NCBI GenBank assembly: GCA_902765885.1
Contig: CACXBN010000315.1
Span: 1 to 9,365, forward strand
DNA length: 9,365 nt
DNA from: an uncultured Ruminococcus sp.
GTDB lineage: Bacteria; Bacillota; Clostridia; Oscillospirales; CAG-272
Reading direction: 5' to 3'
A model generated the notes under the pieces. That model ran no database searches. It saw nothing but the letters and a program-made list of their open reading frames with translations, and was not told the origin of the DNA. How positions within the stretch are numbered: position 1 is the stretch's first letter; each line of letters starts with the position of its first letter. The position numbers and the translations under genes were made by a program. Positions 1-5,673 of the stretch are shown one piece after another.

Positions 1-1176
1 TCGTTTGACTTCATGAAAAACGAGCTCGGTTTTGACAGCTTGATAGATTCTTATGTTACAAGCTCGGGACAGGTGATTACCGACCGTGGCCTTGCCGCAC
101 TTTCTCTTGGTCAGCCTAACTACGGCGTAACGGTCCTTGAGATGACGGCAGCATACTGTATTTTCCAAAATAAGGGAGTATACAATTCTCCAAACCTTTA
201 CTTGTATGTTGAAGACAGCCAGGGCAATCTCATTCTTGGCACAAGAGGAGACAAAAGCATCACTCCCAGCAATCATGTTCAGGGCAGGATAGTCATCAGT
301 GAGGAAAGTGCCTCCATAATGACCAAGATGCTTGAAAATGTCGTGGATTATGGTACAGGTATGGGAGTGACACTGGACAATACCATCAGTGTTGCCGCAA
401 AAACCGGTACAACAACAGCAGACTTTGACAGATACTTTATGGGATATACTCCGTATTATGTAGGCGGGGTGTGGACAGGTTATGATATTCCTCAGTCACT
501 GAGCGCGTTCAATATGAGTCCTTCTCTTGTGATATGGGATACGATAATGACTATGCTTCATCAGAAATTCATAGATGAGGCAGCTGCCGGTGGCGAACAG
601 CTGAAAAGGTTTGAGCTCGCCAACGGAGTAATTGAAGCCGAGTACTGCAGGGATTCCGGCAAGCTTTGTACGGAGGCATGTGATCTCGACCCGAGAGGTT
701 ACAGACATGAAAAAGGATATTTCACCAGAGAGACCGTTCCGACAGAGTATTGCTCGACTCACGTAAAAGTCAAAAGGGATACCAAAACGAATCTCATTGC
801 ATGTCCAAACTGCAATCCGGCAGACTGTGTTGATGTAGCCCTTATAAAAGTGGAAGACAGAAGTTTTCCGATGGAACTTTACATCGAAGACGCGCAATAT
901 GTTTACAGAGAGATGCCTTCAAGCGTAAAGCCGGCAGGCTGGTGGGGCGTTCCGTATTTCCAGAACGGTCTGCCTGAAGGAGTATTCATAGGGTCTTCCG
1001 GGGTAACTACGCCTTATAATGCATACTGCTACTTCCACTGTGACTACAGACCGTGGGGTGGAAATCCTCCTGCTGAGGACAGCGGATATGATCCAAAAGC
1101 TAAGACAAAGGACAATACCAAAAATACAGATGACAAAAAGACCAACTCTATAGCAGATGAAGCTGTAGAAGACTAG
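1..1176 (+). CDS. Class A penicillin-binding protein, C-terminal part (5' end outside window)
   Basis: This is the 3' portion of a bifunctional peptidoglycan synthase (PBP1a type). It cross-links stem peptides outside the membrane through its transpeptidase domain. The reading frame is open from base 1, so the first visible ATG at 13 is internal; 391 residues are visible. The glycosyltransferase domain, the membrane anchor and the SxxK serine motif lie upstream of the window. The KTGT box of the transpeptidase fold is at bases 400-411, followed by the typical strand VGGVWTGYD. After the domain, the tail has YCRDSGKLCTEACDLDPRG and PTEYCSTH, a layout I associate with clostridial PBP1a proteins. 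Nine cysteines lie between about bases 646 and 1041. The last 35 or so residues are Lys/Asp/Thr-rich and probably disordered. Family assignment is firm; the exact orthologue (ponA, pbpF or other) cannot be fixed from this fragment. Confidence 0.93.
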   Translation, partial: SFDFMKNELGFDSLIDSYVTSSGQVITDRGLAALSLGQPNYGVTVLEMTAAYCIFQNKGVYNSPNLYLYVEDSQGNLILGTRGDKSITPSNHVQGRIVISEESASIMTKMLENVVDYGTGMGVTLDNTISVAAKTGTTTADFDRYFMGYTPYYVGGVWTGYDIPQSLSAFNMSPSLVIWDTIMTMLHQKFIDEAAAGGEQLKRFELANGVIEAEYCRDSGKLCTEACDLDPRGYRHEKGYFTRETVPTEYCSTHVKVKRDTKTNLIACPNCNPADCVDVALIKVEDRSFPMELYIEDAQYVYREMPSSVKPAGWWGVPYFQNGLPEGVFIGSSGVTTPYNAYCYFHCDYRPWGGNPPAEDSGYDPKAKTKDNTKNTDDKKTNSIADEAVED

Positions 1177-1184
1177 AAATTCAT

Positions 1185-1230
1185 AATAGTTTGACCAGCC
1201 CCAGTCGTGAATGGCTGGTCAAATTATTTC
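1185..1230 (+). terminator. Probable intrinsic terminator after the PBP gene
   Basis: A perfect 11-bp stem, TTTGACCAGCC (1190-1200) with GGCTGGTCAAA (1213-1223), encloses a 12-base loop. It is extended at its base by five more pairs, one of them G-U, giving arms 1185-1200 and 1213-1228. It starts 9 bases after the PBP stop codon. The following tract TTATTTC is only moderately U-rich and partly belongs to the stem, so termination may be incomplete. It separates the PBP from the hydE cluster. Confidence 0.72.
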
Positions 1231-1234
1231 GTGA

Positions 1235-1265
1235 TTCACGGAAGGAACAAAAAGAATACTATATA
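1235..1265 (+). promoter_or_regulatory. Tentative promoter for the hydE cluster
   Basis: The gap between the terminator and hydE contains TTCACG (1235-1240), a 4/6 match to the -35 consensus, and TACTAT (1257-1262, 16-base spacer) or TATATA (1260-1265, 19-base spacer) as possible -10 boxes. None is a strong match. The call rests mainly on position: this is the only gap long enough to start the hydE-mnmA-traX-HAD transcript. Confidence 0.3.
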
Positions 1266-1285
1266 TAAAACGGAATTTGCTGCAT

Positions 1286-2323
1286 ATGGAAATTTTGGAT
1301 TTGCCGGAAAAACTGAAAAAAGAAAAAGATCTTACGGATTCAGAATTTAAATATATTTTGGAAAACAATGATCTTGACTCTCGTATTCGCACTCTTGCGG
1401 TCGAAGAGCGTGAAAAAATTTACGGTAAGGACGTTTATGTCAGGGGACTTATCGAATTCACAAATTATTGTAAAAATGACTGTTACTACTGCGGTATAAG
1501 AAGAAGCAACCTCAAAGCCCACAGGTACAGACTGACACGCGGGGAAATACTCGCATGCTGCGATGAGGGATACAAACTGGGATACAGGACATTTGTGCTC
1601 CAGGGCGGGGAGGATCTGAGCTACAGCGATGATGACATTTGCGGTATTGTATCATCAATAAAGGAGTCACATCCGGACTGTGCCGTCACCCTGTCGATTG
1701 GTGAAAAGAGCAGGGAAACATATCTGAAGTATTATAGCGCCGGGACAGACAGATATCTGCTGAGGCACGAGACTGCGGATAATGAGCATTATTCAAAACT
1801 CCATCCGGCAAACATGAGTCCGGATAACAGAAAAAGATGCCTGTATGATCTGAAGGAAATAGGTTTTCAGGTCGGAGCCGGTTTTATGGTAGGATCTCCG
1901 TACCAGACAACGGAAAATATAATAAGCGATCTGAGGTTTTTAAAAGAACTGTCCCCGGATATGATAGGAATCGGGCCATATCTTACGCATGACGAGACTC
2001 CGTTTGCGGGATTTAAAAACGGAAGCTATCAGCTTACGATCAAGCTGCTTTCAATATTGAGACTGATGTTTCCGTATGTGCTTCTGCCTGCCACGACGGC
2101 GCTCGGAACCATAAACGTCAGGGGGAGAGAAGAGGGCATACTTGCGGGAGCCAATGTCCTTATGCCGAATCTTTCACCTGTTTCAGTGAGAAAGTACTAT
2201 GAGCTTTATGAAAATAAAATATGCACCGGAGATGAATCAGCTCAGTGCAGAAACTGCCTTGAAAAAAGGGTTGAATCCATAGGCTACCGGATAATAACTG
2301 ATATTGGAAATGTAAAGAGGTAA
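1286..2323 (+). CDS. hydE: [FeFe]-hydrogenase H-cluster maturase HydE (radical SAM)
   Basis: HydE is a cytoplasmic radical-SAM enzyme. It converts the mononuclear Fe(CO)2(CN)-cysteine product of HydG into a precursor of the di-iron subcluster, which HydF then delivers to [FeFe]-hydrogenase. In the 345-residue protein, the radical-SAM CxxxCxxC motif is C62-C66-C69 within FTNYCKNDCYYCGIRRSN. It is followed by RYRLTRGEI and FVLQGGED, both typical of HydE. The C-terminal C-x7-C-x2-C set, C313, C321 and C324, matches the auxiliary cluster site known from Thermotoga maritima HydE (C311, C319, C322), and overall length is close to that enzyme. I prefer ATG 1286, with the weak purine stretch CGGAA at 1271-1275, over an in-frame TTG three codons upstream, which would sit almost on that stretch. 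It is the first gene of a tight cluster and lies 1 base before mnmA. HydF and HydG are not in view. BioB, PylB and CofH-like radical-SAM enzymes fit less well. Confidence 0.94.
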   Translation: MEILDLPEKLKKEKDLTDSEFKYILENNDLDSRIRTLAVEEREKIYGKDVYVRGLIEFTNYCKNDCYYCGIRRSNLKAHRYRLTRGEILACCDEGYKLGYRTFVLQGGEDLSYSDDDICGIVSSIKESHPDCAVTLSIGEKSRETYLKYYSAGTDRYLLRHETADNEHYSKLHPANMSPDNRKRCLYDLKEIGFQVGAGFMVGSPYQTTENIISDLRFLKELSPDMIGIGPYLTHDETPFAGFKNGSYQLTIKLLSILRLMFPYVLLPATTALGTINVRGREEGILAGANVLMPNLSPVSVRKYYELYENKICTGDESAQCRNCLEKRVESIGYRIITDIGNVKR

Positions 2324-2324
2324 A

Positions 2325-3392
2325 ATGAGTAAAGCACTAATAGCTATGAGCGGGGGCGTTGATTCAAGCGTTGCCGCCTATTTGATGACAAAAAACGGAT
2401 ATGACTGTATCGGCGTCACGATGAAACTGTACGGAAACGAAGATATCGGTCTTTCGAAAGGCCATACCTGCTGCTCCCTTGATGACGTAGAGGATGCGAG
2501 AAGCGTTGCACGAAAAATCGGAATCCCCTATTATGTTTTTAACTTCAGGGACAGGTTCAGGGAAGACGTAATAGATAAGTTTGTGTCGGCATATGAAAAC
2601 GGATGTACTCCGAATCCCTGTATCGACTGCAACAGGTTTCTGAAATTCAAAAAGCTCTTCGAAAGAGCGGAAGAGCTTGGCTGTGATTATATCGTTACGG
2701 GACACTATGCCAGAATAGAACATGGAGAAGACGGACGTTTCAGACTTATGAAAGCAGTTGACCAGAACAAGGATCAGAGTTATGTGCTCTATTCCATGAC
2801 ACAGGGTCAGCTGGCTAGAACCATGTTTCCACTTGGCGGGATGACGAAAGACGAGACAAGAGCGATAGCAGAGGAAAACGGTTTCATAAATTCCCACAAA
2901 CATGACAGCCAGGACATATGCTTCGTTCCGGACGGGAAATATGCTGATTTCATCACAAGATATACCGGTAAAGAGTACCCGTGCGGAAATTATGTGGATG
3001 TTGACGGCAACATTCTCGGAACCCACAAGGGAATTATAAGGTATACCATCGGTCAAAGAAAAAAACTTGGTTTGATCCTGGAAGAACCGCTGTATGTATC
3101 CAAAGTGGATCCGGAAAGCAATACTGTAACACTTGACAAGGAAGAAGGCCTGTTTTCAACTGCTCTTACGGCAACTGACATCAATCTGATCTCCGTGGAA
3201 AAGATTGAAGAACCGATGCGTGTGAAAGCCAAAGTAAGGTACAGGCAAAAAGAACAGGATGCTACTGTCGTTCAGACAGATGATGATAGAATAAGTGTCG
3301 TGTTTGACGAGCCGCAGCGTGCGATCACTAAAGGGCAGGCTGTAGTTATGTATGACGGAGATACCGTGGTCGGCGGAGGAACAATATCATAG
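2325..3392 (+). CDS. mnmA: tRNA-specific 2-thiouridylase MnmA
   Basis: MnmA activates U34 in the wobble position of Lys, Glu and Gln tRNAs by adenylation and then installs sulfur to make 2-thiouridine. The 355-residue protein is full length. It has the PP-loop SGGVDSS at residues 9-15, TPNPCIDCNRF at 95-105, the TGHYAR segment at 125-130, and DSQDICFV at 194-201 carrying the catalytic C199. The C-terminal beta-barrel region with TIGQRKKLGL (241-250) is intact. C102 and C199 fall at the same numbers as in E. coli MnmA. The position of E. coli D99 is a cysteine here (C99), so the protein has a C99/C102/C199 set. The start is ATG 2325, with AAGAGGT just upstream overlapping the end of hydE; the 1-base gap argues for cotranscription and coupled translation with hydE. 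Assignment is very secure. Confidence 0.97.
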   Translation: MSKALIAMSGGVDSSVAAYLMTKNGYDCIGVTMKLYGNEDIGLSKGHTCCSLDDVEDARSVARKIGIPYYVFNFRDRFREDVIDKFVSAYENGCTPNPCIDCNRFLKFKKLFERAEELGCDYIVTGHYARIEHGEDGRFRLMKAVDQNKDQSYVLYSMTQGQLARTMFPLGGMTKDETRAIAEENGFINSHKHDSQDICFVPDGKYADFITRYTGKEYPCGNYVDVDGNILGTHKGIIRYTIGQRKKLGLILEEPLYVSKVDPESNTVTLDKEEGLFSTALTATDINLISVEKIEEPMRVKAKVRYRQKEQDATVVQTDDDRISVVFDEPQRAITKGQAVVMYDGDTVVGGGTIS

Positions 3393-3398
3393 ATATTC

Positions 3399-3403
3399 GG
3401 GGG
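3399..3403 (+). promoter_or_regulatory. Ribosome binding site that decides the TraX-like start
   Basis: GGGGG at 3399-3403 lies 8 bases before GTG 3412. It makes that GTG a better start than the in-frame ATG at 3352, which would lie inside the mnmA coding region and would add 20 residues with no membrane or TraX character. Confidence 0.6.
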
Positions 3404-3411
3404 ATAAGACA

Positions 3412-4107
3412 GTGACTTCGTTTGCCTTAAAAATAATAGCTGCAGTTACGATGCTGATTGATCATACCGGATACATTCTTTTTCCTTCCCTGAGCATTCT
3501 GAGAATAATAGGCCGGTTGTCTTTCCCGATATATGCCTTTTGTATTGCCGAAGGATTCAGATATACAAAAGATAAGAAAAAGTATTTTCTGAGAGTGTTT
3601 TTGCTCGGACTACTGTGCCAGATAGTATTTTTTATCGTTCAAAAAGATATTTATCTCGGGATTCTCATAGTTTATTCTTTTTCCATGATCCTAATGTTTC
3701 TTATTGACATTATGAAGGATCAGATAAAAAAGAATAGTGAAAAAGGAAAAAAACAGTATTCAGCCATAGCGGTGCTTCTCTTAATTCTTTCTCTCACCCT
3801 CGGACTTTTCTTCTTCTGCAGAGCGGTGTCAGTGGATTACGGATTTTTCGGAATCATGCTGCCGGTCTTTGTATATGTTTTTGATGATTTGAGACTCAGA
3901 AAGATCTCTTTTTCGGTCGGATTGCTCTTATTGTGCGTTTATGAGTGGGTATTTGCACGGTATCCTCTCCAGATGTGGGCTATTATGACAATCCCGCTTA
4001 TCATTATGTATAACGGACAGCGAGGACCCAGGGGGTGGAAATACTTTTTCTATGTGTTTTATCCTGTTCACTTTGCGGTGCTGTATCTCATTGACTTGAT
4101 AATATAG
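3412..4107 (+). CDS. TraX-family integral membrane protein
   Basis: This is a 231-residue, very hydrophobic membrane protein. It resembles the TraX family, named after the F-plasmid protein needed for N-acetylation of F-pilin; chromosomal members of the family have no established role that I know of. Features I associate with the family are an N-terminal helix ending in MLIDHTG (14-20), the segment ILRIIGRLSFPIYAF (29-43) followed by AEGFRYTKDKKKYFLR, an internal VDYGFFGIMLPVF (141-153), and a C-terminal YFFYVFYPVHFAVLYLI (211-227). About seven to eight membrane helices can be drawn. A Lys-rich cytosolic-looking loop spans about residues 102-116. Translation probably starts at GTG 3412. It sits 19 bases after mnmA and 20 bases before the HAD gene, so it is probably cotranscribed with both. 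No pilus or conjugation genes are nearby. Acetyltransferase activity is an inference from the family name only. Confidence 0.82.
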   Translation: MTSFALKIIAAVTMLIDHTGYILFPSLSILRIIGRLSFPIYAFCIAEGFRYTKDKKKYFLRVFLLGLLCQIVFFIVQKDIYLGILIVYSFSMILMFLIDIMKDQIKKNSEKGKKQYSAIAVLLLILSLTLGLFFFCRAVSVDYGFFGIMLPVFVYVFDDLRLRKISFSVGLLLLCVYEWVFARYPLQMWAIMTIPLIIMYNGQRGPRGWKYFFYVFYPVHFAVLYLIDLII

Positions 4108-4127
4108 ATTATGAGAATGGAGAAAAA

Positions 4128-4778
4128 ATGCTCGATTATATTTTTTTTGATCTTGACGGTACACTTACGGATCCTGCTTTGGGAATAACCAATTCCATTA
4201 TGTACGCATTAAAAAAAATGGGCAGGGAAATCCCGCCCAGAGAGGAATTGTATTTCTTTATAGGTCCTCCGCTTGTCAAAAGCTTTATGGAATACTGCAG
4301 CATAGATGAAGAAGAAGCATATGATGCAGTAAAGAAATACAGAGAGTATTTTTCGGTATACGGACTGTTTGAAAATGATCCGTATGACGGTGTATATGAC
4401 TCACTTGAAAAAATAAAATCATCCGGAAAGAAGCTTTGTATTGCAACATCGAAACCGGAAGAATATACTTTGAGAATTCTCGAGAAATTTGATCTGCTCA
4501 AATACTTTGATTTTGTCTGCGGTGCTTCAATGGATGAGAAGCGGTCGGAAAAAGCTGACATTATAAAGTACGCCCTTGAAACCACCGGATGCAAGCCGGA
4601 TGATGCCATAATGGTCGGAGACAGGCTTCACGATATACAGGGAGCCAAAAAATGCGGAGTGAGATCGGTTGGCGTTCTTTGGGGATATGGATCCAGAGAA
4701 GAACTTGAAGAAGCAGGCGCTGATTATATTGTAAATGATTTCAGCGAGCTGAATGATGTTCTGCATGGCCTGGAATGA
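4128..4778 (+). CDS. HAD-superfamily phosphatase, phosphoglycolate phosphatase-like
   Basis: This is a 216-residue cytoplasmic Mg-dependent phosphohydrolase of the Gph/PGP-like HAD group with a helical C1 cap. Motif I is FFDLDGT with nucleophile D8 and acid/base D10. Motif II is T107-S108 in IATSKP, motif III is K142, and motif IV is GDRLHD at 164-169. The cap lies at about residues 15-85. The ending VGVLWGYGSREEL followed by GADYIVNDF is usual for this subfamily. Substrate cannot be read from the sequence: phosphoglycolate, pyrophosphate and nucleotide monophosphates are all possible for close relatives. The ATG at 4128 has GGAG at 4119-4122. It is the last gene of the hydE cluster, and its final 38 bases overlap the 3' end of the convergent cysQ-like gene. 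Confidence 0.9.
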   Translation: MLDYIFFDLDGTLTDPALGITNSIMYALKKMGREIPPREELYFFIGPPLVKSFMEYCSIDEEEAYDAVKKYREYFSVYGLFENDPYDGVYDSLEKIKSSGKKLCIATSKPEEYTLRILEKFDLLKYFDFVCGASMDEKRSEKADIIKYALETTGCKPDDAIMVGDRLHDIQGAKKCGVRSVGVLWGYGSREELEEAGADYIVNDFSELNDVLHGLE

Positions 4779-5580
4779 AAAGACGTGAATCTCTGCTGTT
4801 AAGTATCATATAGCCGTCCGTGTTTCTGAAATCTTCACGATTGGCCTTGATAACTTCTCCGTTCGGCTTTTCAAATATTCCCCCGGCCTCAGTTACTATT
4901 ATCTGAATTCCGGCAGTATCCCATTCCTTTGTTCCGGGACTGAGCTTGTAATGCACATCGGCGCTTCCTTCCGCTATCATGCATCCTTTGAGACAGCTTC
5001 CAACCTCGAGATATTCCTTTATTCTGCCCGCATTTCTGCTTAATATTTCATCGTTTTCTTTTTCGAGATGCGAGCGGCTAAGCAGCATTATGAGATTTTT
5101 ACGGCGTCTTGAAACATGAATCCGTTCTCCGATTCCGTAATGAAAATCATTGCAATCATCAAATGATACGCGGTATGACCCATGACCGGATGATGCATAA
5201 TAGATGAGGTTCTTCGTTGGAACTGAAACCATCCCGCATACGATTTCATTGTCTACTGCCAGTGCTATTGATACACAGAATTCATCTATGTGTTCGACAT
5301 ATTCCTGCGTCCCGTCAAGCGGATCAATGATAAACACACCTTTATCGTTCTCAAGACGGCTTCTGTCATCAGCCATCTCCTCGGAAAGAATAGAGTATTC
5401 AGGATAAAGATGCCTGATGCCGGAGACAATGATTTCATTCGATATGAGATCGGCTTTGGTAAGCGGCGATCCGTCGCTTTTTATGGTCACATCAAAACTT
5501 TCACGATATATTCTCTTTATTTCAAGAGAGGCTTTGATTATATACGGAATTAAGTCGGTAATTACTGTTCTATAGTCCAT
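4741..5580 (-). CDS. cysQ: 3'(2'),5'-bisphosphate nucleotidase CysQ, inositol monophosphatase family
   Basis: The 279-residue protein belongs to the Mg-dependent, Li-sensitive phosphatase family of IMPase, FBPase and CysQ. CysQ removes the 3' phosphate of pAp, the by-product of sulfate activation and of acyl-carrier-protein maturation. Metal-binding motifs are SEE (66-68), IDPLDGT (85-91) with D86 and D89, and EWDTAG (219-224) with D221. LTKAD (40-44) near the N-terminus and VGSCLKGCMIAEGSADVHY (193-211) before EWDTAG favour CysQ over SuhB-type inositol monophosphatase. ATG is at 5578-5580, and an AGGA ribosome binding site (TCCT on the plus strand, 5588-5591) lies 7 bases upstream. It diverges from the M32 peptidase gene and converges on the HAD gene with a 38-base overlap. 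True substrate in this organism is not proven; IMPase activity is the main alternative. Confidence 0.88.
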   Translation of the reverse strand: MDYRTVITDLIPYIIKASLEIKRIYRESFDVTIKSDGSPLTKADLISNEIIVSGIRHLYPEYSILSEEMADDRSRLENDKGVFIIDPLDGTQEYVEHIDEFCVSIALAVDNEIVCGMVSVPTKNLIYYASSGHGSYRVSFDDCNDFHYGIGERIHVSRRRKNLIMLLSRSHLEKENDEILSRNAGRIKEYLEVGSCLKGCMIAEGSADVHYKLSPGTKEWDTAGIQIIVTEAGGIFEKPNGEVIKANREDFRNTDGYMILNSRDSRLFIPGHAEHHSAR

Positions 5581-5600
5581 TTGAAGATCCTGCCTGAACG

Positions 5601-5629
5601 ATTCTCGATCACATTATATATCATATAAT
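5601..5629 (+). promoter_or_regulatory. Probable sigma-A promoter for the M32 peptidase
   Basis: TATAAT at 5624-5629 is a perfect -10 box on the plus strand. No good -35 is present at 16-18 bases upstream (ATTCTC or TTCTCG at 5601-5607). The transcript would start near 5636, about 38 bases before ATG 5674. The two facing -10 boxes of this region form the arms of a small inverted repeat. Confidence 0.5.
5613..5629. repeat. Perfect 7-bp inverted repeat holding both -10 boxes
   Basis: ATTATAT (5613-5619) and ATATAAT (5623-5629) are exact reverse complements around ATC. The arms contain the -10 boxes of both divergent promoters. It may be a shared regulator site or only a by-product of two facing TATAAT boxes in AT-rich DNA. 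Confidence 0.5.
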
Positions 5630-5641
5630 AAAAAAATTAAA
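5613..5641 (-). promoter_or_regulatory. Probable sigma-A promoter for cysQ
   Basis: Read on the minus strand, bases 5618-5613 give a perfect TATAAT. A weak -35 (TTTAAT, 3/6) lies 17 bases upstream at 5641-5636. The transcript would start near 5606, leaving a leader of about 25 bases before ATG 5580. The AT-rich context makes some chance matching possible. Confidence 0.5.
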
Positions 5642-5673
5642 GATAACACAACCAAACTTATCAGGAGTGAAAC

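Noticed and set aside
1277..1285. TTG start for HydE, three codons upstream of ATG 1286
   Set aside because: It is almost on top of the only purine-rich stretch (1271-1275), and ATG 1286 gives a length and cysteine numbering closer to T. maritima HydE.
2364..3056. 230-codon open frame on the minus strand opposite mnmA
   Set aside because: It lies wholly inside a well-supported mnmA, its translation shows no recognisable motif, and it is the kind of antisense frame that conserved coding sequence leaves open.
3352..3411. ATG 3352 as start of the TraX-like gene
   Set aside because: The extra 20 residues overlap the mnmA coding region and have no family character; GTG 3412 has a GGGGG ribosome binding site at good spacing.
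4739..4754. Small hairpin TTCAG-CGAG-CTGAA near the HAD/cysQ junction as a bidirectional terminator
   Set aside because: The stem is only 5 bp with no T-tract on either strand and it lies inside both coding regions.
1286..4778. hydE-mnmA-traX-HAD as a new dedicated biochemical system
   Set aside because: Each gene has an independent known or general role and no substrate or partner links them; tight spacing alone shows only probable cotranscription.
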